This document shows positions 47,005 through 56,326 of a stretch of DNA of 64,000 nt, piece after piece. Position 1 is the first letter of the stretch; every line of letters starts with the position of its first letter. The DNA is taken from positions 62,001-126,000 of the forward strand of contig NZ_CALSBS010000001.1 in the NCBI RefSeq assembly GCF_943590815.1, in the 5' to 3' direction. The position numbers and the translations under genes were made by a program. Under the pieces are notes generated by a model. The model was given only the letters and a program-made list of their open reading frames with translations, was not told the DNA's origin and did no database searches. This DNA is from Pseudocitrobacter vendiensis (lineage in GTDB: Bacteria; Pseudomonadota; Gammaproteobacteria; Enterobacterales; Enterobacteriaceae).

Positions 47005-47048
47005 GGGGTTGACTGGCTTGCTAACAAACTCGAAGTAAAGTCAACCCC
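47005..47048. repeat. 10-bp inverted repeat between pagP and cspE
   Basis: GGGGTTGACT and AGTCAACCCC are exact inverse complements 24 bp apart. They could form a long-loop hairpin at the end of pagP; no U-tract follows. Confidence 0.6.
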
Positions 47049-47171
47049 CGTATAAAAGTTAGAGACATTTATCACTTTTTAGCTAACCTGCACTGGACAA
47101 AACACAGCTTTATTGATGTACTGATACCTGACACAGCATTTGTGTCGTTTTTTCATATAAAGGTAATTTTG

Positions 47172-47381
47172 ATGTCTAAGATTAAAGGTAACGTTAAGTG
47201 GTTTAATGAGTCCAAAGGATTCGGTTTCATTACTCCGGAAGATGGCAGCAAAGACGTGTTCGTACACTTCTCTGCAATCCAGACCAATGGTTTCAAAACT
47301 CTGGCTGAAGGTCAGCGTGTAGAGTTCGAAATCACTAACGGTGCCAAAGGCCCTTCTGCTGCTAACGTAATCGCTCTGTAA
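47172..47381 (+). CDS. cspE: Cold-shock-family RNA chaperone CspE
   Basis: CspE is a constitutively made single-domain RNA chaperone that melts secondary structure and acts as an antiterminator. The 69-residue product has RNP1 KGFGFITP and RNP2 DVFVHFSAI, and as far as I recall is the same as the E. coli protein at every position. The ATG at 47172 is used; an upstream in-frame ATG would add ten non-conserved residues. Codon use is highly biased. An intrinsic terminator follows. Confidence 0.98.
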
Positions 47382-47407
47382 TCAGCGCATTAGCAGTCAG
47401 AATTCAA

Positions 47408-47433
47408 AACCCGCCTAATCGCGGGTTTTTTTT
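47408..47433 (+). terminator. Intrinsic terminator of cspE
   Basis: AACCCGC and GCGGGTT form a stem around CTAATC, followed by a run of T residues. It also lies at the 3' end of the convergent crcB. Confidence 0.92.
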
Positions 47434-47439
47434 CGCCTG

Positions 47440-47817
47440 CTATCGGCTGGCGTTAAACAGCCAGAAGGCCAGGGCGGTCATCGCAAACGAGCCCAGCAGG
47501 TTAACCCCGACATTCAGCAGCGCCCATCCCGGCTTCCCCGCCTGTAACAGAAAGACCACTTCCGCTGAAAAGGTGGAGAAGGTGGTTAAGCCGCCGCAGA
47601 ACCCTGTCGTGATTAGCAGTTTCCACATCGGGTCAATATGCGCCATCCGGTTAAACCACGCCAGCCCCGCACCAATAATAAACGCGCCCAGCAGGTTTGC
47701 CGTTAACGTGCCAATCGGCAGTGCATGATGCATCGGGTTGAGTCGGGTGCTGAGCATCCAGCGCGCGACGCTACCGGTTCCGCCGCCGATAAAAACTGCC
47801 AGGAGAACGTTGAACAC
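47440..47817 (-). CDS. crcB: Fluoride exporter CrcB (Fluc channel)
   Basis: CrcB/Fluc is a dual-topology dimeric channel that lets fluoride leave the cytoplasm. The 125-residue protein has four hydrophobic helices, the N-terminal [11 protein letters not shown] segment and the Na+/F- pore motif [15 protein letters not shown] near 75-89. The start is GTG at 47817, eight bases after AGGA. The E. coli protein begins at the same place. No fluoride riboswitch-like leader was evident in the short upstream gap. Confidence 0.95.
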   Translation of the reverse strand: MFNVLLAVFIGGGTGSVARWMLSTRLNPMHHALPIGTLTANLLGAFIIGAGLAWFNRMAHIDPMWKLLITTGFCGGLTTFSTFSAEVVFLLQAGKPGWALLNVGVNLLGSFAMTALAFWLFNASR

Positions 47818-47910
47818 CTGATTTTTCCTGTTTTCAAACCATCGAAGTGGGTGAGTTTAGCGTTGAAGCTGCTAATCTTGCCAGAACCAACGTAAAAAAG
47901 AGGACGTCAT

Positions 47911-48699
47911 ATGTGGGTCGCGGCGGGTCAATTTAGCGTTTCTGCCGACTGGCAGGCCAACGCGCAGGAATGCATCTCGCTGATGCGCACGGCAGCAGAA
48001 CGTGGTGTCTCATTGCTGGTACTGCCTGAGGCGTTGCTGGCGCGCGATATCGCTGACCCCGATCTCAGCGTGAAATCCGCTCAAATGCTCGATGGCGGCT
48101 TCATGCAGCAACTGAAGGCCCAGAGTCGACAGGACACCCTGACGACCATCCTGACGCTGCACGTGCCCTCTACGGCGGGCAGGGCCGTGAATACGCTGGT
48201 GGCGCTGCGTGGCGGAGAGGTGATCGCGCAATATCAGAAGCTGCACCTCTATGACGCGTTTAACGTTCAGGAGTCCAGGCTTGTGGATGCGGGCGCGGTG
48301 GTGCCACCGCTGCTTGAGGTTGGTGAGATGCGCGTGGGGTTGATGACCTGTTACGATTTGCGTTTTCCGGAGCTGGCGTTAAACCTGGCGCTTCAGGGCG
48401 CAAATCTGTTGGTTCTGCCTGCGGCATGGGTACGCGGGCCGCTGAAGGAGCACCACTGGTCAACGCTTCTGGCGGCACGGGCGCTGGATACGACCTGTTA
48501 TATCGTCGCCTCGGGCGAATGTGGCAGTCGGAATATCGGCCAGAGCCGCATCATTGACCCTTTAGGCGTCACCCTCGCCGGTGCCGGAGCAACGCCGCAA
48601 CTTATAATGGCGGAAGTCTTTGAACAGCAGGTTAAAGAGGTGCGCGCACAATTACCGGTATTAACTAACCGTCGCTTTGCGCTACCGCAATTACTGTGA
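47911..48699 (+). CDS. ybeM: Deaminated glutathione amidase, nitrilase family
   Basis: YbeM belongs to the carbon-nitrogen hydrolase superfamily and corresponds to Nit1-type repair enzymes that remove deaminated glutathione. The 262-residue protein has the intact catalytic triad Glu40 (VLPEALL), Lys110 (QKLHLYD) and Cys147 ([10 protein letters not shown]). In E. coli K-12 this gene is broken; here it is complete. The ribosome binding site is AGAGGA. It lies between crcB (divergent) and tatE. Confidence 0.93.
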   Translation: MWVAAGQFSVSADWQANAQECISLMRTAAERGVSLLVLPEALLARDIADPDLSVKSAQMLDGGFMQQLKAQSRQDTLTTILTLHVPSTAGRAVNTLVALRGGEVIAQYQKLHLYDAFNVQESRLVDAGAVVPPLLEVGEMRVGLMTCYDLRFPELALNLALQGANLLVLPAAWVRGPLKEHHWSTLLAARALDTTCYIVASGECGSRNIGQSRIIDPLGVTLAGAGATPQLIMAEVFEQQVKEVRAQLPVLTNRRFALPQLL

Positions 48700-48826
48700 C
48701 GTTTTTTTAAACAACACTTGATTCACCTTGTTACAGATTGCTATTGTGTGCGCGCGGTAAGATGACCGTTAATACGTTATGGTCATTTATTGCATTTTGC
48801 AGCCTGTTTTAGAAAAGAAGGTATCT

Positions 48827-49033
48827 ATGGGTGAGATTAGTATTACCAAACTGCTGGTTGTCGCAGCGCTGATTATTCTGGTGTTTGGTACCAAAAAATT
48901 ACGTACGCTGGGCGGCGACCTGGGCTCAGCAATCAAGGGCTTCAAGAAAGCCATGAACGAGGATGAGGTCAGCGCGAAGAAAAGTGTTGATGTGGATGAC
49001 ATCCCGGCGGAAAAACTCTCTCACAAAGAGTAA
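48827..49033 (+). CDS. tatE: Sec-independent (Tat) translocase subunit TatE
   Basis: TatE is a TatA paralogue that helps form the twin-arginine translocation pore. The 68-residue protein has a single N-terminal membrane helix ([15 protein letters not shown]), the FGTKKL hinge, an amphipathic helix ([15 protein letters not shown]) and an acidic tail. The ATG at 48827 has a purine-rich site and gives E. coli length plus one; an in-frame ATG at 48779 adds a non-conserved leader. A strong terminator follows. Confidence 0.95.
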   Translation: MGEISITKLLVVAALIILVFGTKKLRTLGGDLGSAIKGFKKAMNEDEVSAKKSVDVDDIPAEKLSHKE

Positions 49034-49114
49034 GCTGCAAACATTATGTAAGGCGTGCGGATAAATTCTGCTTTAAGCAGGTGCATGTCTTATAGCGGGC
49101 AATTATAGCCTGTT

Positions 49115-49149
49115 AAAAAGGCCAACGCGGAGACGCAATGGCCTTTTTT
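49115..49149. terminator. Terminator after tatE
   Basis: AAAAAGGCCA and TGGCCTTTTT form a 10-bp stem with a U-tract on the + strand and A-tract at the other side, so it may work in both directions. Confidence 0.9.
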
Positions 49150-49208
49150 GATACCTGAAATATGACGAAAGGTATTAAGTTGCAATCAGATGTTTCTAAT
49201 GCCGGTAT

Positions 49209-49234
49209 AAAAAAAGACGCTGCTTAAAAGCAAC
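49209..49234 (-). terminator. Intrinsic terminator of lipA
   Basis: On the minus strand GTTGCTT pairs with AAGCAGC (one G-U pair) around TT and is followed by GTC and a run of seven T residues. It lies about 30 bp beyond the lipA stop. Confidence 0.78.
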
Positions 49235-49260
49235 GGCTTCGCTAAACGCAGTGCCTGCGT

Positions 49261-50226
49261 TTATTTCACTTCCATCCCTTTCGCCTGAAGATCGGCGTGA
49301 TAGGAGGAACGAACGAACGGGCCGCATGCGGCGTGGGTGAAGCCCATCGCCAGCGCTTCCGCTTTCATCTCTTCAAACTCATCCGGGCTTACATAACGCT
49401 GTACCGGAAGGTGATGGCGGCTTGGCTGCAAATACTGCCCCAGGGTCAGCATGGTGACACCGTGGCGACGCAGGTCGCGCATCACTTCAATGATTTCCGC
49501 GTTGGTTTCACCCAGACCGACCATCAGGCCAGACTTGGTTGGGATTTCCGGGTGCGCTTCTTTAAAGCGTTCCAGCAGCTTCAGCGACCAGTTGTAGTCC
49601 GCGCCCGGACGCACCTGGCGATAGATTCGCGGCACGTTTTCCAGGTTATGGTTAAAGACATCTGGCGGTGTTGCCGTCAGGATCTCTAACGCGCGATCCA
49701 TACGTCCACGGAAGTCAGGAACCAGCGTCTCAATTTTAATGGTTGGGCTTTTCTCGCGGATAGCGGTAATGCAGTCGGCAAAGTGCTGGGCACCGCCGTC
49801 GCGCAGATCATCACGGTCAACCGAGGTAATGACCACATAACGCAGTGCCATGTCAGCGATGGTTTGCGCCAGTTTTCCCGGTTCGTTGGCATCCGGGGCA
49901 ATCGGGCGACCGTGGGCAACGTCACAGAACGGGCAACGGCGGGTACAGATAGCACCCAGAATCATGAATGTCGCGGTGCCGTGGTTAAAACATTCCGCCA
50001 GGTTTGGGCAAGAGGCTTCTTCACAAACAGAGTGCAGGCCATTCTTACGCATCGCCGCTTTGATACCCTGAATACGGGAGGAATCAGCCGGAAGTTTGAT
50101 TTTCATCCACTCGGGCTTGCGTAGCAGCGCTTCGCGCTCGGTGGCCACGTTTTTGACCGGGATAAGTGCCATTTTATCGGCGTCGCGGTACTTGACACCG
50201 CGTTCCATCACAATGGGTTTACTCAT
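49261..50226 (-). CDS. lipA: Lipoyl synthase, radical SAM enzyme
   Basis: LipA inserts two sulfur atoms into protein-bound octanoate to make lipoate on pyruvate dehydrogenase and related complexes. The 321-residue protein has the auxiliary cluster cysteines Cys68, Cys73 and Cys79 ([13 protein letters not shown]) and the radical SAM cluster Cys94, Cys98 and Cys101 (CTRRCPFC). The C-terminal RSSYHAD segment with the third-cluster Ser is present. It works downstream of LipB at 51654-52295, with ybeF between them as in E. coli. Confidence 0.98.
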   Translation of the reverse strand: MSKPIVMERGVKYRDADKMALIPVKNVATEREALLRKPEWMKIKLPADSSRIQGIKAAMRKNGLHSVCEEASCPNLAECFNHGTATFMILGAICTRRCPFCDVAHGRPIAPDANEPGKLAQTIADMALRYVVITSVDRDDLRDGGAQHFADCITAIREKSPTIKIETLVPDFRGRMDRALEILTATPPDVFNHNLENVPRIYRQVRPGADYNWSLKLLERFKEAHPEIPTKSGLMVGLGETNAEIIEVMRDLRRHGVTMLTLGQYLQPSRHHLPVQRYVSPDEFEEMKAEALAMGFTHAACGPFVRSSYHADLQAKGMEVK

Positions 50227-50425
50227 AGCGTGCGTGTTCCAGTTGCGAGTCTTTAAGGAAAGCGTTTCAATTCAATGAAATGTTGCATTTATCAACTATT
50301 TTTGAATTCATTGTAAGCAGTATACCATTGAAACGGGTGTCAAAGCAGCCTGCCAGTGCGGCAAATTGTAAAATAGTTGTTGTTTTATGCTTTTTAGTTA
50401 TCGGACGGTCTACCTGTTTTCGCGA

Positions 50426-51379
50426 TCAGAATGCCTGACGAATGACATCAATGACACCTTCTAAAAGTGGATCGCGCAGGCTGAGCTTATTGTAATGCAA
50501 TGAAAATTCGACCTCTTCTTGTTGAATGGCCGCAAAATCAACGCAGGCCAGCGGCCAGCACTGGCGATAGAGAGAGAAGAACCGGCGCGGCATAATCCCC
50601 AGCAAGTCGCTACCGCCAATCAGTGAAGCAATGGTGAACAAATTGTAACTGCTAAAACTCACCTGTCGGTCTGGCAGCATCTCATGGATGCGTTTATGCA
50701 GGGGGCTATGGCTGCTGCCATCGGGCGTCAACAGCGTATATTCATACGCCTTCAGCAATGTCAGGGTAACGGATTGCTGTAAAACGGGATGCCCATGGCG
50801 ACAGACCAGCACCAGCGGGTCGCGAAAGAGCGTGTGGCTGTAAAGCGCTGGCATTGTCTGAGCATGACTATCGATGATCAAATCCGTCTGGAACTGGCTG
50901 AGCTGATTGCCTGTGTCGTTGACGGCAACATTGCGTACCAGAATTTGCGGATAGCTTTCTTTAATCGTCTGATAAATCGTTGGCATAACCAGTGCCCCGA
51001 TGGAGGGCGGCGTACCGATGGTGAGGATACGCTGTTTATCATAACTGCCGGTAAGATCCAGCGCGCCAAGTATCGACTCCAGCCCCTGGCTAATATATTC
51101 ATGCAGGTGAGTGGCATAGGCCGTTGCCGTCACCCCCTGACCTTTACGGATAAACAGCGGATCAGGAAAAAGACCACGCAGTTTTTGAATCGACTGGCTG
51201 ATGGCAGACGGCGTGATATTTAACACTTTCGCTGCGTTAACAATCCCTTTATGGACATAGACCGCTTCAAAAATTGTCAGCAAATTAAGATCAATATTAC
51301 GTAAGGTGCGGAAAATCTGGGTGGTATCATTATCGATACGTGAAAGTGATTTATTTTCTAACGGTTGCTGATTTTCCAC
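50426..51379 (-). CDS. ybeF: LysR-family transcriptional regulator YbeF
   Basis: This 317-residue protein has an extended N-terminus of about 27 residues before the LysR winged helix (LNLLTIFEAVYVHKGIVNAAK, then VLNITPSAISQSIQKLR). It matches E. coli YbeF by position between lipA and lipB. It is clearly related to YbdO in this window (same FITPSA/NITPSA-SQS core). The target genes are not evident. The 274-bp upstream gap to lipB is AT-rich with no other supported gene. Confidence 0.88.
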   Translation of the reverse strand: MENQQPLENKSLSRIDNDTTQIFRTLRNIDLNLLTIFEAVYVHKGIVNAAKVLNITPSAISQSIQKLRGLFPDPLFIRKGQGVTATAYATHLHEYISQGLESILGALDLTGSYDKQRILTIGTPPSIGALVMPTIYQTIKESYPQILVRNVAVNDTGNQLSQFQTDLIIDSHAQTMPALYSHTLFRDPLVLVCRHGHPVLQQSVTLTLLKAYEYTLLTPDGSSHSPLHKRIHEMLPDRQVSFSSYNLFTIASLIGGSDLLGIMPRRFFSLYRQCWPLACVDFAAIQQEEVEFSLHYNKLSLRDPLLEGVIDVIRQAF

Positions 51380-51653
51380 TCTATTTACCTTTATACATTC
51401 ATTAAATGAATGCGTTATTGCGTGTGGCGTTATTATTATCGGCGATGAAAAATTTAATTTTGGGATTTTATTTCAATTTTATTGCTTTAATTCAATAGGT
51501 TGTCTTAATACATTGATTGCTGTGGTAGTCTGGCTTGTTAATTTCGCTGAGTGAAGCTGAAGAGAAAATATAGAATTTTGATATTTTTGTAAAGGGGGCA
51601 GGGAGGGAAATAACGCCAGCCCAATGGTAAGGTTGGGCTGGGGAGAATATATA

Positions 51654-52295
51654 TTAACTGTGAATATATTCGTGTGGTGGATTGTTTAGCAGCGCTAAAA
51701 AATGTGAGACTAAAAGCGGTGATATATTGTCAGGCGTGGCATCAGCTTTCCACTGCTGTACCTGGGTCATCTCCATACCGGCGTAACCGCAAGGATTGAT
51801 GCGCAGGAAGGGCGATAAATCCATCGCAATATTCAGGGCCAGGCCGTGGAAAGAACACCCTTTACGAATGCGCAGCCCCAGAGAGCAGATTTTTTTCTCA
51901 CCTACGTAAACGCCCGGTGCATCGGCGCGCGGATGCGCGTCAATACCGCATTCCGCCAGGGTATTCACCACCGTTTGTTCCAGCAGTGTCACCAGTTCAC
52001 GCACGCCAAGCTTACGACGCTTCAGATTCAGCAACACGTACATCACCTGCTGACCCGGCCCGTGATAGGTCACCTGGCCGCCACGGTCGCTTTGAATTAC
52101 GGGAATATCGCCCGGCACCAGTACATGTTCCGCTTTACCGGCCTGGCCCTGAGTAAAGACAGGGTGATGCTCAACCAGCCAGATTTCATCGAGCGTTGTG
52201 TCGTCGCGTTGATCGGTAAACTCATGCATGGCCTGCGATACGGGGTCGTACGGCTGTAAGCCAAGCTGGCGGATGAGAAGGGTATTGGTGTCCAA
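51654..52295 (-). CDS. lipB: Octanoyl-[ACP]:protein N-octanoyltransferase
   Basis: LipB moves octanoate from acyl carrier protein to lipoyl domains, the first step of lipoate synthesis. The 213-residue protein has the [20 protein letters not shown] segment (near 68-87) with the substrate His, and [24 protein letters not shown] near 130-153, including the catalytic Lys and Cys. I choose a TTG start at 52295, eight bases after GGAG, which gives E. coli length. Longer in-frame starts at 52325 and 52349 lack a ribosome binding site. Confidence 0.92.
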   Translation of the reverse strand: MDTNTLLIRQLGLQPYDPVSQAMHEFTDQRDDTTLDEIWLVEHHPVFTQGQAGKAEHVLVPGDIPVIQSDRGGQVTYHGPGQQVMYVLLNLKRRKLGVRELVTLLEQTVVNTLAECGIDAHPRADAPGVYVGEKKICSLGLRIRKGCSFHGLALNIAMDLSPFLRINPCGYAGMEMTQVQQWKADATPDNISPLLVSHFLALLNNPPHEYIHS

Positions 52296-52352
52296 AACAG
52301 CATCTCCGTAGAGAGAAGAATTCATGGACGGGGAGTATATCACAAACAATTA

Positions 52353-52378
52353 ACGTTACCCGGCAGGCCGGGTAACGT
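52353..52378 (-). terminator. Perfect hairpin between ybeD and lipB
   Basis: ACGTTACCCGG and CCGGGTAACGT form an 11-bp perfect stem with a CAGG loop. It is directly after ybeD and before lipB on the minus strand. The following TAATTGTTTG is a weak U-tract, so it may be a partial terminator or a processing/stability hairpin. Confidence 0.65.
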
Positions 52379-52386
52379 GGCAGGGA

Positions 52387-52650
52387 TTACAGCACCATAC
52401 GAACAATTTCGATATTGCCTAACTCTTCGTACAGCGTCTCCACTTGCTCAATATGCGTCGCGTTGATGGTAATGGACACCGAGTGGTAGTTGCCTTTGCT
52501 GCTCGGTTTTATCTGCGGAGAGTAATCACCAGGCGCATGGCGCTGTACCACTTCCACCACCTGGTCAACCAACTCAGGTTTCGCCAGACCCATCACTTTG
52601 TAAGTAAAGGGAGTCGGGAATTCAAGCAGTTCGTTCAGTTTGGTTTTCAT
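52387..52650 (-). CDS. ybeD: DUF493 family protein YbeD
   Basis: This 87-residue protein is a small ACT-like alpha/beta fold protein conserved in gammaproteobacteria; its role is not settled. The sequence shows [18 protein letters not shown] near 11-28 and the [20 protein letters not shown] segment near 59-78. It lies between dacA and lipB on the same strand, as in E. coli. A terminator separates it from dacA. Confidence 0.92.
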   Translation of the reverse strand: MKTKLNELLEFPTPFTYKVMGLAKPELVDQVVEVVQRHAPGDYSPQIKPSSKGNYHSVSITINATHIEQVETLYEELGNIEIVRMVL

Positions 52651-52673
52651 GTCAGCTCCAGTGGTAAAAAGAA

Positions 52674-52700
52674 CAACTCCCGCCGGACAGGCGGGAGTTG
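52674..52700 (-). terminator. Intrinsic terminator of dacA
   Basis: CAACTCCCGCC and GGCGGGAGTTG form a perfect 11-bp stem with a five-base loop; on the minus strand TTCTTTTTACC follows. Confidence 0.93.
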
Positions 52701-52754
52701 CTTAACGTTACATAGTATATGGGGATCGAAATCACACTTTCAAGTGGGTGATTT

Positions 52755-53954
52755 TTAACCAAACCAGTGATGGAACATTAATTTAATATAATCAATGATT
52801 TTGCCGAAGAAGTTACCTTCCGGAATTTCCTGCAGCACCACCAGCGGACGCTGTTCAATGGTTTTGCCATCCAGCTGGAAGTTAATAGTGCCCACGACCT
52901 GGTTTTTCTGCAGCGGTGCATGCAGTTCAGTGGAGGTCAGCACATAGCTGGCTTTCAGATCTTTCATGCGGCCACGCGGGATGGTCAGATAAACGTCTTT
53001 GTCCACGCCCAGGGAAGCACGATCGCTGTCGCCGAACCAGGCGGGCTCAGAGGCGAACTCTTTACCGGCTTTCAGCGGGCTGACGGTTTCAAAGAAGCGG
53101 AAGCCCCAGGTCAGCAGTTTTTTACTTTCCGTTTCGCGACCTTTATAGGTACGACCACCCATCACGGCGGAGATCAGACGCATCTGACCTTCTGTCGCGG
53201 AAGCCACCAGGTTATAGCCTGCTTTATCGGTGTGGCCGGTTTTAATACCGTCTACGTTGAGGCTGTTGTCCCACAGCAGGCCGTTGCGGTTTGTCTGGCG
53301 GATACCGTTAAAGGTGAACTCTTTCTCTTTATAAATCGTGTATTCGTTCGGCACATCGCGGATCAGCGCCTGACCGATTTTCGCCATATCACGTGCGGAG
53401 CTGTACTGGCCGTCAGCGTCCAGGCCGTGAACGGTCTGGAAATGGGTATTTTGCAGACCCAATGCGCTGACATAGCTGTTCATCAGGCCCACGAAGGAAT
53501 CCTGGCTGCCTGCCACGAAGTCGGCCATTGCCACGCAGGCATCGTTACCGGATTGCAGGTTGATACCGCGAATCAACTGAGAAACAGGAACCTGCATGCC
53601 AGGTTTCAGGAACATCAGTGAAGAACCTTTGAACACCGGGTTGCCGGTCGCCCATGCGTCGTTGCCGACAGTGACAAGATCGGACTCTTTGAATTTACCC
53701 GCTTTCATTGCCTGACCGATAACGTAGCTGGTCATCATTTTGGTCAAACTGGCCGGGTCACGGCGGGCGTCGGCGTTCTGTTCAGCCAGAACTTTGCCTG
53801 AGTTGTAGTCGATCAGGATGTAGGACTCCGCATCAATCTGCGGTACGCCCGGGATCATGGTTTTGATGTTTAAATCATCGGCATGGGCAGCGGAAGTCAG
53901 TACGGCGACTGAGAGCGCTGGGATAAGTAAGCAAGCAGAGAGAGAGGTCTTCAT
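52755..53954 (-). CDS. dacA: D-alanyl-D-alanine carboxypeptidase, PBP5
   Basis: PBP5 removes the terminal D-Ala from peptidoglycan stem peptides and helps keep cell shape. The 399-residue precursor has a signal peptide ending near AAHADD. The catalytic motifs are Ser69-LTK72, SGN near 135-137 and KTG near 238 in [12 protein letters not shown]. The C-terminal domain ends in an amphipathic membrane-anchoring helix ([16 protein letters not shown]). It is the last gene of the mrd-rlpA-dacA cluster. Confidence 0.97.
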   Translation of the reverse strand: MKTSLSACLLIPALSVAVLTSAAHADDLNIKTMIPGVPQIDAESYILIDYNSGKVLAEQNADARRDPASLTKMMTSYVIGQAMKAGKFKESDLVTVGNDAWATGNPVFKGSSLMFLKPGMQVPVSQLIRGINLQSGNDACVAMADFVAGSQDSFVGLMNSYVSALGLQNTHFQTVHGLDADGQYSSARDMAKIGQALIRDVPNEYTIYKEKEFTFNGIRQTNRNGLLWDNSLNVDGIKTGHTDKAGYNLVASATEGQMRLISAVMGGRTYKGRETESKKLLTWGFRFFETVSPLKAGKEFASEPAWFGDSDRASLGVDKDVYLTIPRGRMKDLKASYVLTSTELHAPLQKNQVVGTINFQLDGKTIEQRPLVVLQEIPEGNFFGKIIDYIKLMFHHWFG

Positions 53955-54100
53955 GGTCAGAACAACGACGTCCGTTTATGGAATTAAAAAAAGTGCCTTA
54001 CTATAGCAAATGCAGTGCAGGCAGGCATCCGACATCGCATACGACTTTGTTAATGACTTTTACATTCATTAGCAAACGATATCGGAAGCCTGGCTACATC

Positions 54101-55201
54101 TTAGTTGGCGCGAGTGATAAATGATTGCAGTTGCGCTTCGCTCTGCAAACGTTGTTGTAGGGTGCTGGCTTCGCCTTTGTTGCTAAACGGACCTAACTGA
54201 ATACGCCAGACGGCACCGTTCTGCGTGACGCGACCAGGCACAGAGAACTGCTGGCTCAGGCGCTGTTGATACTGTTGCGCGCGCGCTTGATCGCTGACAG
54301 CGCCAACCTGGACCACAAAGTCACCGGTTGCGGCAGGCGCAGCTACGGGGGCAGCGACAGCCGCAGGGGCCGGCGTTGAGGCGGGTGCGGTCACCGGTGC
54401 GGCGGTTTGCACCGCTGGGGTGGGCTCGCTGCTTTCCAGTACACCGTTGTTAAGTGGAGTAGGGGCGCCGAGGAAACCGCTACTGCTGACGGGCGCACCG
54501 GCAGTGTCTTCAGGTTTCAGCGTATCGTTGCTGATGGCACGCACATCGCCCTGCGGCGAAGCAGCCTGAGGGGCTGATGACGCGCTGCCTAACCCACCGC
54601 TCAGATCAGGGCGGCTGGGTAAGGCGTAAGTTTGTTTCGCGACGGTTGTACAGGCCATGCCTGGGCCGGAAAGCGTGCCGTCCTGGGCTACGATAATCGG
54701 ATCGATACGCACTTTGGTGTTGTTTGATGTATTCAAACGATCGGCTGCCGCGCGGGAAAGGGAAATCACGCGATCGTTGCCATACGGGCCGCGATCGTTA
54801 ATGCGCACGACGATCATGCGTCCATTCGCCAGATTGGTGACGCGCGCGTAGCTCGGCACCGGCAGCGTGGGGTGCGCGGCGGTGATTTGTGTTGGATCAA
54901 ACGCCTCGCCCGTCGCTGTCAGATTGCTGCCGGGTTCAGCGTCGTAGATAGCGGCTAAACCCGCCTGGCTGAAGTTGGCAGGATCCTGCACGATTTTGTA
55001 GTTTTTACCGTCGCGCTGGTAATCCTGGTTTGCGGTGGCGCTCAGCGGCTCAAAGCGCGGATCGGCCCCGCTGATTTCCACTATCGGGCCATTACATACT
55101 GCGGGCTGCGGAACGGTGACGGTTTTTTGTTGCACATCATCATTCGAACAACCTGCCAGCAATCCTGCTGCGATGCAGATCCCCAGCCAAAGCTTTTGCA
55201 T
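54101..55201 (-). CDS. rlpA: Septal-ring lipoprotein RlpA, lytic-transglycosylase-like
   Basis: RlpA is an outer-membrane lipoprotein with a double-psi beta-barrel domain and a C-terminal SPOR domain that binds denuded glycan strands at the septum. The 366-residue precursor has the lipobox LLAGC (Cys18), the DPBB region with [22 protein letters not shown] near 119-140 (quoted in parts), a Pro/Ala-rich linker near 255-290 and the SPOR repeat ([21 protein letters not shown]). Between the domains the linker is low-complexity and likely variable. Confidence 0.94.
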   Translation of the reverse strand: MQKLWLGICIAAGLLAGCSNDDVQQKTVTVPQPAVCNGPIVEISGADPRFEPLSATANQDYQRDGKNYKIVQDPANFSQAGLAAIYDAEPGSNLTATGEAFDPTQITAAHPTLPVPSYARVTNLANGRMIVVRINDRGPYGNDRVISLSRAAADRLNTSNNTKVRIDPIIVAQDGTLSGPGMACTTVAKQTYALPSRPDLSGGLGSASSAPQAASPQGDVRAISNDTLKPEDTAGAPVSSSGFLGAPTPLNNGVLESSEPTPAVQTAAPVTAPASTPAPAAVAAPVAAPAATGDFVVQVGAVSDQARAQQYQQRLSQQFSVPGRVTQNGAVWRIQLGPFSNKGEASTLQQRLQSEAQLQSFITRAN

Positions 55202-55211
55202 TGAGCACCTC

Positions 55212-56324
55212 TTAGACGCTTTTCGACAACATTTTTCTGTGGGTATGTATCGACATGACGATACCGAACCCGGCCATCAGTACAATAAGGGCCGACCCCC
55301 CGTAGCTGACCAGCGGTAACGGGACGCCCACCACCGGAAGAATGCCACTTACCATACCAATATTTACAAAGACATAAACGAATAAAATCAGCATCAGGCC
55401 ACCGGCCATGACGCGGCCAAAAGTGGTTTGCGCCTGGGCGGCGATCCAGAGCCCACGCATAATCAGCAGCACGTACAGTGCCAGTAACACCAGAATGCCA
55501 ATCAGCCCAAGTTCTTCTGCCAGAACGGCGAAGATAAAGTCGGTGTGGCGTTCAGGCAGGAATTCCAGCTGTGACTGGGTGCCGTGCAGCCAGCCTTTTC
55601 CGCGCAGACCGCCGGAGCCTATGGCAATTTTGGACTGTATAATATGATAGCCTGCGCCGAGCGGGTCTGATTCCGGATCGAGCAGCATCATGACGCGCTG
55701 ACGTTGATAGTCATGCATCAGGAAGAACCACAATATCGGGATAAATGCGGCGATAAGTACCACGGCAATGCCGATAAGCCGCCAGCTCAGGCCGGAGAGG
55801 AACAGCACAAATAAACCGGAGAGCAGGACAAGGATGGATGTCCCGAGGTCAGGCTGTGCCGCGACCAGCAGCGTCGGCATGAAGATTAATATCAGCGCGA
55901 TACCGGTGTTTTTCAACGACGGTGGGCAAACATCACGGTTAATAAAGCGCGCGACCATCAGCGGGACAGCTATCTTGGCTATCTCTGACGGCTGGAAGCG
56001 CACGACGCCGAGGTCAAGCCAGCGCTGAGCGCCTTTCGAAATTGCACCGAAGGCATCGACCGCCACCAACAGAATAATACAGAAGATATAGAGCCACGGT
56101 GCCCAGCCTTCGTATACACGCGGCGGGATTTGTGCCATCACTACCATGATAACCAGACCCATGGCGATCTGGCCGATTTTACGCTCCATCATGCCGATGT
56201 CCTGGCCGCTTGCGCTCCAGATGACCAGCGAGCTGTAGGTCAGCAGCGCCAGCAGGATCAGCATCATGGCCGGATCGATGTGGATTTTATCCCACAGCGA
56301 TTTTTTGTTCGGATTATCCGTCAT
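55212..56324 (-). CDS. mrdB: Peptidoglycan glycosyltransferase RodA
   Basis: RodA is the SEDS-family glycan polymerase of the elongation complex, working with PBP2. The 370-residue protein has about ten membrane helices and the family segments [21 protein letters not shown] (near 97-117), [23 protein letters not shown] and [18 protein letters not shown]. Its start lies two bases from the mrdA stop. It is followed by rlpA 10 bp away. Confidence 0.97.
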   Translation of the reverse strand: MTDNPNKKSLWDKIHIDPAMMLILLALLTYSSLVIWSASGQDIGMMERKIGQIAMGLVIMVVMAQIPPRVYEGWAPWLYIFCIILLVAVDAFGAISKGAQRWLDLGVVRFQPSEIAKIAVPLMVARFINRDVCPPSLKNTGIALILIFMPTLLVAAQPDLGTSILVLLSGLFVLFLSGLSWRLIGIAVVLIAAFIPILWFFLMHDYQRQRVMMLLDPESDPLGAGYHIIQSKIAIGSGGLRGKGWLHGTQSQLEFLPERHTDFIFAVLAEELGLIGILVLLALYVLLIMRGLWIAAQAQTTFGRVMAGGLMLILFVYVFVNIGMVSGILPVVGVPLPLVSYGGSALIVLMAGFGIVMSIHTHRKMLSKSV

Positions 56325-56326
56325 GT

